Source: Bacteroidia bacterium (GTDB lineage: Bacteria > Bacteroidota > Bacteroidia > Cytophagales > Cyclobacteriaceae). Taken from it: a DNA stretch of 55,489 nt. The notes under the pieces were generated by a model. That model had not been told where the DNA came from. It saw only the letters and a list, made by a program, of their open reading frames with translations, and did no database searches. The stretch lies in contig JAUHYU010000023.1 in the NCBI GenBank assembly GCA_030426345.1, positions 1 to 55,489 on the forward strand, given 5' to 3'. Below are positions 33,429 through 42,465 of this stretch, in pieces (the stretch's first letter is position 1; every line of letters begins with the position of its first letter). The translations under genes were made by a program, and so were the position numbers.

Positions 33429-36400
33429 TTGAATAAGGATTTAAACTATCGATTATACCGCTATAAGCGAAAATATTATTTGAATCTTATTTTTAAAGGA
33501 TTCATTTATATCCTTGCGGTTTTACTTTCCGCATTTCTCTTTTTTAACCTTGTCGAATACCAATTCCATTCTAGCAAAACTGTCCGGGCGATTCTTTTCT
33601 TTACTTATCTGATAATCTGCAGTTTTGTATTATACAAGTGGCTTTTTGTACATTTAATCAAGCTATTGTTCAAAGGCCAGCAAATCAGCGATGAATTGGC
33701 CGCAAAAAATATTGGCTCTTATTTTCCCGATATTAACGACAAATTGCTAAATCTGGTTCAACTTAGAAAAATCCATTCGGACAATAGTTTGTTGCTTGCT
33801 ACCATCGATCAGCGCTCAGATCAAATGGAACTCGTACCTATAGAAGAGGCAATTCAATTGAAGGAAAATATAAGGTACATCAAGTATCTCATTTTCCCAT
33901 TTCTAGCTGTGGCGATATTGGGCATAATCTCCCCGGATACTATTACGGAACCAGCCAAAAGAATCATCCAGTTCAATAAGGATTTTATTCCACAAGCCCC
34001 ATTCAATTTTTCCATTCAAAATAAAAATTTAATGGCATTCCGAAATGAAGACTTTATCTTAAACTTACAATTAAAGGGAACAGAAATGCCAGAAAGCGTG
34101 TATTTAATCATGGAAAACAGAAGGGTTAAATTAAAAAATTCACGGCAGCAAAACTTCACACATACATTCGAAAAAATTCAAGAATCCTCCATGTTCTATT
34201 TTGAAGCAGCTGGATTTTCTTCCAAGGAATACACTATTAATGTAGTCAATCGTCCGAATATCAATAATTTTTCTGTGTCTCTTTCCTATCCCTCATATTT
34301 AAACAAAAAACCGGAATATCTCGACAATATTGGAAATTTTCAAGTACCAATAGGCACTTCGGCCAAATGGATTTTTAACACAATGGATGTGAATGAAATT
34401 GGGTTAATATTTGAAAGGGATACGACCAGCTCATTACCCAAATATATTGACGATCAAGTATTTGAATATGAAAAAAGGTTATATCATTCCGATGAATATA
34501 CGGTCAAATTAAGAAATGAATTCAGCGAAAACAAACAGGTAATTCAATATCATGTAGAAGTAATTCCCGATGAATATCCCAAGATTAGGTTAGAACAACT
34601 GTCCGACACAGTGCTCTTTCAATACCTGATTTTTGGAGGAAATATCTCCGATGATTATGGCCTGTCTGATTTGGCAGTCTTTTATAGGTTCTATCAGGAA
34701 AAGCCTGCAGAAAATTCATCATTCAGTCGGATAAACCTGAACGTAGATAGATCAAAAACCAATCAATCCTTTTATTACAATTGGAAATTGGACAGTTTAG
34801 ATTTACAAAACGGAGAAAAGTTAGAATACTATCTTCAGGTAAGGGACAATGATGCAATTCATGGAAAAAAAGCTACTTCAACTTTACACTATACTTTTGA
34901 AATTCCATCAGCTAAAGAATTTCGTGAAGAATTGAATATATCTGCAGAATCATCTGAAAATCAAATAGATAAGACTATTAAAGAGGCCAAAGATATAAAT
35001 CAGGAATTGGACAAAATTGACAATAAGCTAAAGGGTAAAAAGGAAATGTCCTGGCAAGACCAGCAGCAAATGGAAGATTTGATCCAAAGAAAAGATGCAC
35101 TGAATGAAGCCATTAAAAAACTTCAGGAACAGTTTAAAGCAGCTTCACAAAAAAGAGAACGTTTTCATAAAGAGCCTAACGAAGAAACAAAAGATAAACT
35201 AGAACAACTTCAGAAGTTAATGGATGAGTTATTGGATGAAGAAACGAAGAAATTGTATCAGGAATTGCAGAAACTTTTGGAAGATCAGAAGAACATGGAT
35301 GAGCTGAAAAATGTGATTAATCAATTAAATAATAAAGAAGACAATCTAGAAAAAGAACTTGAGCGCACCCTCGAGCTATTCAAAAAAATGAAGTTTGAGT
35401 TTAAGCTCAATGATAATATAGAACGGACTGACGAACTTCAAGAAAAACAAGAAAAGGCGGCTGAAAATTCAGATGAAAAAGCAATGGATCAAGAATCCCT
35501 TCAGAAAGAGCAGCAAGAATTGAATGAAGAATTTAAGGAGCTTCAGGAAGAACTAAGTGAAATGCAAAAACTCAACCAAGACCTGGAGAGACCACAACCC
35601 ATTCAAGATTTGTCCGAAGAAAAACAGGCCATCGAAAACAAACAACAGGAAGCTACAGAAAACTTAGAAAACAATAAACCCAAAAAAGCCAGTAAAGCCC
35701 AACAAGGCGCTAGTGATCAAATGAAAAAACTAGCGGAAAAGCTACAGTCTATGCAAAGCATGATGATGCAATCGCAGACAAAAATGAATTTGAACCAGTT
35801 GCGAGATATACTTGATAATCTTATCAAATTATCTTTTGAACAGGAAAGCACTATGGTAGAATTTAGGAACGTACATCAAAGTGATCCTAGGTTTCTGGAA
35901 CTTTCTCAAAAGCAACTATTAATTAAAGATGAGGCAAAGGTCATTCAAGATAGTTTGATATCTTTATCCAAAGATGATTTTAGAATTCAGTCCATTGTCA
36001 CTAGAAAAGTTGATGAAATGAACCGTTATTTGGATGAATCAGTAGCCATGATCAAGGAAAGAAAAAAGGGCGAAACTGTTGGCAAGCAACAATTTGCCAT
36101 GACATCGATGAACGATTTGGCATTAATGCTTGACGATGTTATGTCTCAAATGATGAATTCAATGGGAATGGGAGGTAACAAACCACAAGATGGTAAAACG
36201 CCAACTTTATCTGAACTGCAACAACAGCTCGGTGAAAAAATAAATGAATTGAAAAAAAGTGGAAAATCAGGCAGACAACTTTCCGAAGAATTGGCTAAAA
36301 TGGCGGTAGAACAAGAACGTATTCGCCAGATGCTAGGTGAAATGGAAAAGGAATTGAATGATGGCCAAAATGGGAGTGGCAACAAATCATTAGAGGAGAT

Positions 36401-36707
36401 TAAGGATAAAATGGAGCAAAATGAACTTGATCTAGTCAATAAACGTTTAACTGATCAATTGGTAGAGAGACAAAAGGAAATAGTAACAAGAATGCTAGAG
36501 GCCGAAAATGCACAAAAAGAACGAGAATTGGATAATGAACGAGAGGCCCAGCAGGCAAAAGAAAAAGAAAAAAATATCCCAGAGGCATTTGAAGATTATA
36601 TCAAGACTAAAGAAAAGGAAATAGAATTGCTCAAAACAGTTCCACCAAAACTAAATCCTTATTATAAAAAAGAAGTAAATGAGTATTTTAGGCGCTTAGG
36701 AAGTTAA
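33429..36707 (+). CDS. DUF4175 membrane protein with long coiled coil
   Basis: 1092 residues. Two or three membrane helices near the N-terminus (~20-42, 48-70 and ~138-156), a beta-rich periplasmic-looking middle, then a very long Glu/Lys/Gln-rich coiled coil (~510-790) and a Met-rich segment (MQSMMMQSQTKMN; MMNSMGMGGNK). This is the Bacteroidetes DUF4175 family, function unknown; a surface or envelope scaffold is only a guess. The start is a TTG at 33429, 5 bp after the binding-protein stop. The downstream RsbW-like gene begins 1 bp after its stop. Confidence 0.85.
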   Translation: MNKDLNYRLYRYKRKYYLNLIFKGFIYILAVLLSAFLFFNLVEYQFHSSKTVRAILFFTYLIICSFVLYKWLFVHLIKLLFKGQQISDELAAKNIGSYFPDINDKLLNLVQLRKIHSDNSLLLATIDQRSDQMELVPIEEAIQLKENIRYIKYLIFPFLAVAILGIISPDTITEPAKRIIQFNKDFIPQAPFNFSIQNKNLMAFRNEDFILNLQLKGTEMPESVYLIMENRRVKLKNSRQQNFTHTFEKIQESSMFYFEAAGFSSKEYTINVVNRPNINNFSVSLSYPSYLNKKPEYLDNIGNFQVPIGTSAKWIFNTMDVNEIGLIFERDTTSSLPKYIDDQVFEYEKRLYHSDEYTVKLRNEFSENKQVIQYHVEVIPDEYPKIRLEQLSDTVLFQYLIFGGNISDDYGLSDLAVFYRFYQEKPAENSSFSRINLNVDRSKTNQSFYYNWKLDSLDLQNGEKLEYYLQVRDNDAIHGKKATSTLHYTFEIPSAKEFREELNISAESSENQIDKTIKEAKDINQELDKIDNKLKGKKEMSWQDQQQMEDLIQRKDALNEAIKKLQEQFKAASQKRERFHKEPNEETKDKLEQLQKLMDELLDEETKKLYQELQKLLEDQKNMDELKNVINQLNNKEDNLEKELERTLELFKKMKFEFKLNDNIERTDELQEKQEKAAENSDEKAMDQESLQKEQQELNEEFKELQEELSEMQKLNQDLERPQPIQDLSEEKQAIENKQQEATENLENNKPKKASKAQQGASDQMKKLAEKLQSMQSMMMQSQTKMNLNQLRDILDNLIKLSFEQESTMVEFRNVHQSDPRFLELSQKQLLIKDEAKVIQDSLISLSKDDFRIQSIVTRKVDEMNRYLDESVAMIKERKKGETVGKQQFAMTSMNDLALMLDDVMSQMMNSMGMGGNKPQDGKTPTLSELQQQLGEKINELKKSGKSGRQLSEELAKMAVEQERIRQMLGEMEKELNDGQNGSGNKSLEEIKDKMEQNELDLVNKRLTDQLVERQKEIVTRMLEAENAQKERELDNEREAQQAKEKEKNIPEAFEDYIKTKEKEIELLKTVPPKLNPYYKKEVNEYFRRLGS

Positions 36708-36708
36708 T

Positions 36709-37116
36709 ATGACAATGGACACGATTAAGATAGTTATCCCCTCAATCACTGAAAACATCAGGATTATTGAAAGTTTCATAGATAATGCTAAAGAAAAATT
36801 TAATCTCAATGATGACATTTATGGCAATATTATGATTGCAGTGACTGAGTCAGTAAACAACGCAATCATGCATGGAAATAAAAATGACAAAACTAAAAAT
36901 GTCACACTCAGCCTTTCCTTAAATGATAATGTGATAAACTTTATGATTAAGGATGAAGGAGCAGGTTTTGATTATAGAACTCTTCCCGATCCTACATCAC
37001 CTGAAAACCTCGATAAGCCTTCAGGTAGAGGAATTTTTCTAATGAAACATCTGTCTGACGAAGTTAATTTCGACAATGATGGCAGCGTAGTAGAATTGTC
37101 TTTCTACATGAGCTGA
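36709..37116 (+). CDS. RsbW-like anti-sigma serine/threonine kinase (HATPase_c_2)
   Basis: 135 residues forming one GHKL ATPase domain: N box TESVNNAIMHGNK, G1 DEGAGFD and G2 GRGIFLMKHLSDEV. RsbW/SpoIIAB-type kinases hold a sigma factor and phosphorylate an antagonist. No STAS antagonist or sigma-B-like gene is nearby, as is usual for the Bacteroidetes version, where it sits in housekeeping operons with ybeY. It is 1 bp from both neighbours, so translation is probably coupled. Confidence 0.85.
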   Translation: MTMDTIKIVIPSITENIRIIESFIDNAKEKFNLNDDIYGNIMIAVTESVNNAIMHGNKNDKTKNVTLSLSLNDNVINFMIKDEGAGFDYRTLPDPTSPENLDKPSGRGIFLMKHLSDEVNFDNDGSVVELSFYMS

Positions 37117-37117
37117 C

Positions 37118-37540
37118 ATGGAAAAAATACAGTTTTTCCCTGAAAACATAGACTTTACCATCAAACAAAAAAAGAAATTAAGGGGTTGGGTAAAAAAAAC
37201 CATTGAACACCATCATAAGAAAATTAATACGATCAATTACATTTTTACTTCAGATGCTACTCTATTATCAATTAATAAGGAGTTCCTAACACACAACACA
37301 TATACTGACATCATAACTTTTGACCAGTCCTCTGACCCCAACCAAATAGAGGCAGATATTTATATAAGTGTTGAACGAGTTAAAGAAAATGCTAAAAAAC
37401 TAGCCATTTCGTTTGAAGACGAATTGCATAGAGTAATGATCCATGGCATTCTACATCTTCTTGGCTATAGCGATAAAGAAAAATGTCAGAAGGAAGAAAT
37501 GAGGAAAAAAGAAAATCATTATTTAGCTTTGCGCTTTTAA
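37118..37540 (+). CDS. ybeY: rRNA maturation endoribonuclease
   Basis: 140 residues with the YbeY metal site MIHGILHLLGYSDKE, where the His residues ligate zinc (the usual third His of H-x3-H-x5-H is replaced in the GYSDKEK stretch, as often seen in Bacteroidetes, with Asp as the likely third ligand). YbeY processes the 3' end of 16S rRNA and supports ribosome quality control. TYTDIITFD is the other family block. Last gene of the 31.7-37.5 kb run; two parS sites follow. Confidence 0.9.
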   Translation: MEKIQFFPENIDFTIKQKKKLRGWVKKTIEHHHKKINTINYIFTSDATLLSINKEFLTHNTYTDIITFDQSSDPNQIEADIYISVERVKENAKKLAISFEDELHRVMIHGILHLLGYSDKEKCQKEEMRKKENHYLALRF

Positions 37541-37551
37541 ACCAATCAAAT

Positions 37552-37567
37552 TGTTCCACGTGAAACA
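37552..37567 (+). promoter_or_regulatory. parS centromere-like site 1
   Basis: TGTTCCACGTGAAACA, identical to the parS consensus TGTTNCACGTGAAACA bound by ParB (Spo0J). It lies 12 bp after ybeY. Such sites cluster close to chromosomal origins and direct segregation by ParAB and loading of SMC. Confidence 0.85.
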
Positions 37568-37586
37568 TTGTCGCTCTTGCAATCGG

Positions 37587-37602
37587 TGTTCCACGTGGAA
37601 CA
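37587..37602 (+). promoter_or_regulatory. parS centromere-like site 2
   Basis: TGTTCCACGTGGAACA, a perfect 16-bp palindrome differing from the parS consensus at one base. Centre-to-centre distance from site 1 is 35 bp; mnmG starts 17 bp downstream. The site could also affect mnmG transcription. Confidence 0.85.
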
Positions 37603-37618
37603 ATTATATATAAACAAA

Positions 37619-39481
37619 ATGTTTACAGAATACGATGTAATTGTAGTTGGCGCAGGACATGCAGGGTGTGAAGCTGCTCATGCCGCAGCTACCATGGGTT
37701 CCAAAGTCATGCTTATCACCATGAACATGATGACAATTGCCCAAATGTCATGCAACCCTGCAATGGGTGGCATTGCAAAAGGACAAATTGTACGGGAAAT
37801 CGATGCGCTTGGTGGTATGTCCGGAATAGTATCTGATAAATCCATGATACAATTTAGGATGTTGAACAAGTCTAAGGGGCCTGCAATGTGGAGTCCTAGA
37901 ACACAAAATGACCGCATGCAATTTGCCCAATATTGGCGTGAAGCATTGGAAGCCAATCCTAATGTAGATATGTGGCAAGATATGGTGACGCAATTGCTTG
38001 TAGAAAATAATAGAATTGTTGGAGTAAAAACAGGAATCGGTCAAGAGATTAGATCAAAATCCGTTGTACTAACTAATGGCACATTTCTAAATGGGCTGAT
38101 ACATATCGGTGAAAAAAGATTTGGTGGCGGCCGTACTGCAGAAAAAGCTGCAACCGGCATTACCGAACAGCTTATTGAATTGGGCTTCGAGTCTGGCAGA
38201 ATGAAAACCGGCACCCCGCCTAGACTAGATGGTAGAACCATCAATTACAGCATTCTCGAAGAACAGAAAGGAGATGAAATCCCAGGAAAATTTTCCTATA
38301 TACCTTCGCATAATATCAAAGAACAAAAGAGTTGCTTCATCACTTATACTAATAAAGATGTCCATGAAATTCTAGAAACCGGCTTCGAAAAATCGCCCAT
38401 GTTTACTGGTAGAATCAAAGGTGTAGGACCAAGGTATTGCCCATCCATTGAAGATAAAATAAACCGATTCTCAGAGAGGGACAGACATCAAATATTTGTA
38501 GAACCAGAAGGCTGGAACACTGTGGAAGTTTATGTCAACGGTTTCTCTACTTCACTCCCAGAAGATGTGCAGTACAAAGCCTTGAAACAAATAAAAGGAT
38601 TTGAAAACATCAAAATGTTCCGTCCGGGATATGCCATCGAATACGATTATTTTCCACCAACACAACTAAATCTCACACTTGAAACAAAGTTGTTCGAGAA
38701 CCTATATTTTGCCGGACAGATAAATGGAACTACAGGATATGAAGAGGCTGCAGGGCAAGGTTTAATCGCAGGCATCAATGCATCTCGAAAAACAAATGAC
38801 TTAGCGCCCTTAGTCTTGAAAAGGAGCGAAGCGTATATCGGCGTACTAATTGATGACCTTATCAATAAAGGAACAGATGAACCATATCGCATGTTTACTT
38901 CTAGAGCTGAATATAGAATTCTTCTTCGCCAAGATAATGCTGACCTTCGATTGAGTAAAATTGGATATGAAATAGGACTGGCATCTAAAGAGAGATTAGA
39001 TCTTGTATATCAAAAAATTAAGGGGATCAAAACGCTAACTAATGATCTTAAACATAAAAAAATAGATCCGGTTAACATTAATAGTAGCTTGGAAAGGATA
39101 GGTTCCTCACCAATAAAAGAAAAAACAAGTGTTTTTCAATTGCTAAAAAGACCTGAATTAAATACTGAAAAAATATTACAGTTAGATAGCTCCCTCAAAG
39201 GTTATTTATCAAAATACGATAAGGAAGTAATTGAGCAAGCAGAAATAAATACGATATATGAAAGCTATATTGAAAAAGAACAAAAACTTGTTGAAAAGGT
39301 AGAACACCTAGAAAATTATATTATTAAGGAAAATTTCGACTACCGAAAAATAAAGGCGCTGTCATCTGAAGCCATGGAAAAATTGAGCATTACAAGGCCT
39401 AAAACCATTGGGCAGGCGACAAGGATCAGCGGGGTTTCGCCAGCTGACATTTCCGTAATCATGGTATATCTTGGAAGATAG
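37619..39481 (+). CDS. mnmG: tRNA uridine-5-carboxymethylaminomethyl modification enzyme, FAD subunit
   Basis: Acts with MnmE to place a carboxymethylaminomethyl group on the wobble uridine of tRNAs. ~620 residues from the ATG at 37619 (MFTEYDVIVVGAGHAGCEAA); an upstream TTG frame overlapping the parS sites is not needed. Seen: FAD motif GAGHAGCEAAHAAATMGSK, SCNPAMGGIAKGQIVREIDALGG, GGGRTAEKAATGI, the catalytic-region GRMKTGTPPRLDG and FTSRAEYRILLRQDNADLRLS. Complete. In many bacteria this gene (gidA) lies beside the replication origin, which fits the parS and DnaA-box signals here. Confidence 0.97.
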   Translation: MFTEYDVIVVGAGHAGCEAAHAAATMGSKVMLITMNMMTIAQMSCNPAMGGIAKGQIVREIDALGGMSGIVSDKSMIQFRMLNKSKGPAMWSPRTQNDRMQFAQYWREALEANPNVDMWQDMVTQLLVENNRIVGVKTGIGQEIRSKSVVLTNGTFLNGLIHIGEKRFGGGRTAEKAATGITEQLIELGFESGRMKTGTPPRLDGRTINYSILEEQKGDEIPGKFSYIPSHNIKEQKSCFITYTNKDVHEILETGFEKSPMFTGRIKGVGPRYCPSIEDKINRFSERDRHQIFVEPEGWNTVEVYVNGFSTSLPEDVQYKALKQIKGFENIKMFRPGYAIEYDYFPPTQLNLTLETKLFENLYFAGQINGTTGYEEAAGQGLIAGINASRKTNDLAPLVLKRSEAYIGVLIDDLINKGTDEPYRMFTSRAEYRILLRQDNADLRLSKIGYEIGLASKERLDLVYQKIKGIKTLTNDLKHKKIDPVNINSSLERIGSSPIKEKTSVFQLLKRPELNTEKILQLDSSLKGYLSKYDKEVIEQAEINTIYESYIEKEQKLVEKVEHLENYIIKENFDYRKIKALSSEAMEKLSITRPKTIGQATRISGVSPADISVIMVYLGR

Positions 39482-40363
39482 ATGCTCGAAGAAATTAATC
39501 TTTGCCCCATATGTGACCATAATTCAATTGATACTTATGTCACTTGCACAGATCATATGCTATCAGGAGAAAGCTTTGCTATAGCCCAGTGCGCCAAATG
39601 CTCCTTTCTATTCACCAACCCAAGGCCCGCTGAATCAGATTTGGGCAAATACTATAAATCAGAAGCCTATATTTCTCATGCAAACAAAGCTACTAACCTC
39701 GTTAATCTAGCTTACAAATTGGCTAGAAATTATACTTTGACTAAAAAGATCAAACTGATAAATTCCATTTCATCAGAAAAAACTTTATTGGACTATGGCT
39801 GCGGGTCAGGAGAATTTCTCCAAGCCTGCCAAAAAAAAGCATGGAAAATCCATGGTTTTGAACCCGAAAATACTGCCAGGGAAAAAGCAATATCTATCAC
39901 TAAAAATAACATTTTATCGGATCTAGAAGAACTCAAAAATATAGATCAGGTGTCGTTGATTACTTTATGGCACGTATTGGAGCACATCCCCAGTCTGAAT
40001 TCAACTTTTGATCAGTTAAAAGCCAAATTGACCATCAATGGAAAATTTCTAATTGCTGTTCCCAACTATAAATGCTATGATGCCCAATACTATAAAGAAT
40101 ACTGGGCCGCTTATGATGTACCACGGCATTTGTATCATTTTTCCATGGAAACAATGAAGGACTTTTTACAAAAGCATGGATTGAAAATCCACAAAACAAT
40201 TCCAATGACCTTAGATGCCTATTATGTAAGTCTACTCAGTGAAAAATATAAAAATGGAACTAATAATTATATAAATTCCATTATAACTGGCTATAAATCA
40301 AATACTTATGCTTTAAAAAATCAAAATAACTATTCCAGTCTCATTTATATTGCCGGAAAATGA
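39482..40363 (+). CDS. Class I SAM-dependent methyltransferase with N-terminal zinc-ribbon-like region
   Basis: 293 residues. Two CxxC-type pairs (CPICDHNS... and CAKCSF, ~8-42) suggest a zinc ribbon, followed by a SAM-binding domain with motif I LLDYGCGSGEFLQAC, acidic post-II GFEPE and WHVLEHIPSLNSTFDQL. The substrate is unknown; similar proteins act on surface glycans or lipids. The ATG directly follows the mnmG stop, and its end overlaps the next gene by 4 bp, so the three form an operon. The motif II codons resemble the dispersed repeat in inverted form (39832-39854). Confidence 0.85.
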   Translation: MLEEINLCPICDHNSIDTYVTCTDHMLSGESFAIAQCAKCSFLFTNPRPAESDLGKYYKSEAYISHANKATNLVNLAYKLARNYTLTKKIKLINSISSEKTLLDYGCGSGEFLQACQKKAWKIHGFEPENTAREKAISITKNNILSDLEELKNIDQVSLITLWHVLEHIPSLNSTFDQLKAKLTINGKFLIAVPNYKCYDAQYYKEYWAAYDVPRHLYHFSMETMKDFLQKHGLKIHKTIPMTLDAYYVSLLSEKYKNGTNNYINSIITGYKSNTYALKNQNNYSSLIYIAGK

Positions 40364-42096
40364 TCAAATACGCATTATCTATAATTTCAATTATCCTGGC
40401 CTATCAGCTTTTGGTTTCTTGTGCAAATGTTACAGCTCCAACCGGTGGTCCAAGGGATACCATCGCACCCGTAAGAATCCACACTATTCCCATAGACAAA
40501 AGCATTAATTATGCAGGTAAGACAATCACAATGGAATTCAATGAGCGAATCAAAACAGATAAAATAAAAGAACAGTTGATCATTACCCCACTTATTGAAT
40601 CTGACTATGAATTTAAGATCAAAAAAAATACTATCAAGCTAACCTTTGAAGAACCCTTCCAGGACAGTACCACTTATACACTTAATTTTCGCGAGTCAAT
40701 TCAAGACATCACAGAAGGAAACCCCACGAAGGAAAACAAATTTACTTTTAGTACCGGAAACTATTTAGATTCCATGTCCATAAAAGGATATGTGAAAGAA
40801 CTACTGACATACGACACTTTAGAAAGTATTGTGATCGGAATGTACAAGGCAGACGACACCGTCACAATTGCTAATGGGTCTCCTTATTATTTTACTGAAA
40901 TAGAAGAGGACGGTACTTATCTAATTGAAAATATAAAAAATGGTAACTATCTAATATATGCTTTTGAAGATGCAAACAAAAATCTGAAACTCGAAACTGA
41001 CAAAGAAATATATGGTTTTGTAAAAGACACCATTCGTCTCGATACCATGATGGTTCAGCAAAATATAGACTTGATTCATCTTGATCTATCCAAATTCAAA
41101 ACAATGACTGCCCTACCATCAGGTCAATATTTTGATATCAATTTCAATAAATATATTACCGATTACGATGTAAAACCAATCAACAGTCCTCACCGGTTAT
41201 TAGTCAATTCAGCTAAGGAAAATCGATCACTAAGGATTTATAATAACTTCACAGATATCGATAGTTTGCAAATTTCTTTCACTGCAATAGATTCCATAGA
41301 TACTCAAATATCGGATACGCTATTTGTTAAGTTTATAGAAAGCAAAAGAAAAAAGGAGGAATTTAAGTGGAAACTTTTACCAGAAAACAAAAGTAAAATC
41401 GAACCAAAGTTGGAGGTGACAATTGATTTTAATAAACCGATCGTTGAAGTCAATACAGATAGCATGTTCATTCAATATGACACTACCCGGATCGAATCAA
41501 TACATGATTCACTTTTGCATTGGAATAAACATAAAGACCAATTAACCTTCCTTATCGAAATAGATAAAAGCAAAGCAGACACCATAGCAAAGCAAAGAAT
41601 AAGATTTGAGGAAATGAAAAAAGATTCTTTGCAAAAATTAAATGAAGAAGCTCCAGCCAAAAAACAAATGGCCAAAACACAACAGAAAGATCTTCCTAAA
41701 ATTAATCGTGGCCTTCAATTGTATTTTGGTCGTGGCACTTTCTATTCCGCAGATATGGATACTTCCCGATCAAAGGGATACAACTATGAATTTATCAAAA
41801 AAGAAGATTTTGGAATACAAAAAATAAATGTACAAACTGATTATACCAGCTACACAGTTCAACTCGTTTCAGAAGACTTCAAAATCATAGATGAACGTGA
41901 GAATCAAAAGGAAATTATATTTAAAAATATACCTGCCGGTAAATACAAAATCCGTGTACTAATCGATTCCAATAATGATGGAAAATGGAGTCCCGGCAAC
42001 ATGCTAAAACAAATAGAACCCGAACCCGTTTACATATTTCCTGAGCTACTTGTAATACGAGCCGATTGGGAAACAAGCCTCGATCTCGCATTTTAA
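40360..42096 (+). CDS. Lipoprotein with N-terminal bacterial Ig-like (Big_5) domain
   Basis: 578 residues. Lipoprotein signal ends at QLLVSC (Cys21), followed by the typical ANVTAPTGGPRDTIAP opening and a Big_5 domain (KSINYAGKTITMEFNERIKTDKIKEQLIITP...NFRESIQDITEGN). The C-terminal part has AGKYKIRVLIDSNNDGKWSPGNMLKQIEPE, a pattern shared by Bacteroidetes surface lipoproteins. Function unknown. It is third in the mnmG operon and its stop borders the candidate origin. Confidence 0.8.
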   Translation: MIKYALSIISIILAYQLLVSCANVTAPTGGPRDTIAPVRIHTIPIDKSINYAGKTITMEFNERIKTDKIKEQLIITPLIESDYEFKIKKNTIKLTFEEPFQDSTTYTLNFRESIQDITEGNPTKENKFTFSTGNYLDSMSIKGYVKELLTYDTLESIVIGMYKADDTVTIANGSPYYFTEIEEDGTYLIENIKNGNYLIYAFEDANKNLKLETDKEIYGFVKDTIRLDTMMVQQNIDLIHLDLSKFKTMTALPSGQYFDINFNKYITDYDVKPINSPHRLLVNSAKENRSLRIYNNFTDIDSLQISFTAIDSIDTQISDTLFVKFIESKRKKEEFKWKLLPENKSKIEPKLEVTIDFNKPIVEVNTDSMFIQYDTTRIESIHDSLLHWNKHKDQLTFLIEIDKSKADTIAKQRIRFEEMKKDSLQKLNEEAPAKKQMAKTQQKDLPKINRGLQLYFGRGTFYSADMDTSRSKGYNYEFIKKEDFGIQKINVQTDYTSYTVQLVSEDFKIIDERENQKEIIFKNIPAGKYKIRVLIDSNNDGKWSPGNMLKQIEPEPVYIFPELLVIRADWETSLDLAF

Positions 42097-42459
42097 CCCG
42101 TGTATAACTTATGGATAATCTGAGGATAACCGTTGTTATAAACAACGACAATCTACATTTGAATTATTGAATAAAAACTGTGTGTATAACTTTATGAAAC
42201 TAAAACTAATGCACACCATTATCTACATCTCAATATCTATGTTCGCATAGTTACTAAAAATTAAAAATATGTGCACAAACTATAAACTACTGATTATTAA
42301 AAACTTAGTTGTAGATTAAATGTGGATAACTAAATACTTATTCTGAAGTAGTACACATTGGTTTAAACCAAGAAAAAAAATGACTATTTATCCACTTATC
42401 CACAGTCCTAATATTTAATAATAATATTTATATATATGTATTATATTATTATTACACTT
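42097..42459. other. Candidate chromosomal replication origin (oriC)
   Basis: No ORF. DnaA boxes (TTATNCACA): perfect TGTGTATAA at 42181-42189, TGTGGATAA at 42321-42329 and TTATCCACA at 42396-42404. One-mismatch boxes lie at 42099-42107, 42110-42118, 42121-42129, 42219-42227 and 42388-42396. Right of the last pair is an almost pure A/T stretch (42405-42459) containing a perfect 12-bp inverted repeat TAATAATAATAT (42416-42427) / ATATTATTATTA (42443-42454), a fitting unwinding element. Also CGTTGTT-ATA-AACAACG at 42131-42147 and GGTTTAAACC at 42360-42369. mnmG and two parS sites are 2.6-4.5 kb to the left. Confidence 0.65.
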
Positions 42460-42465
42460 ATGTAT

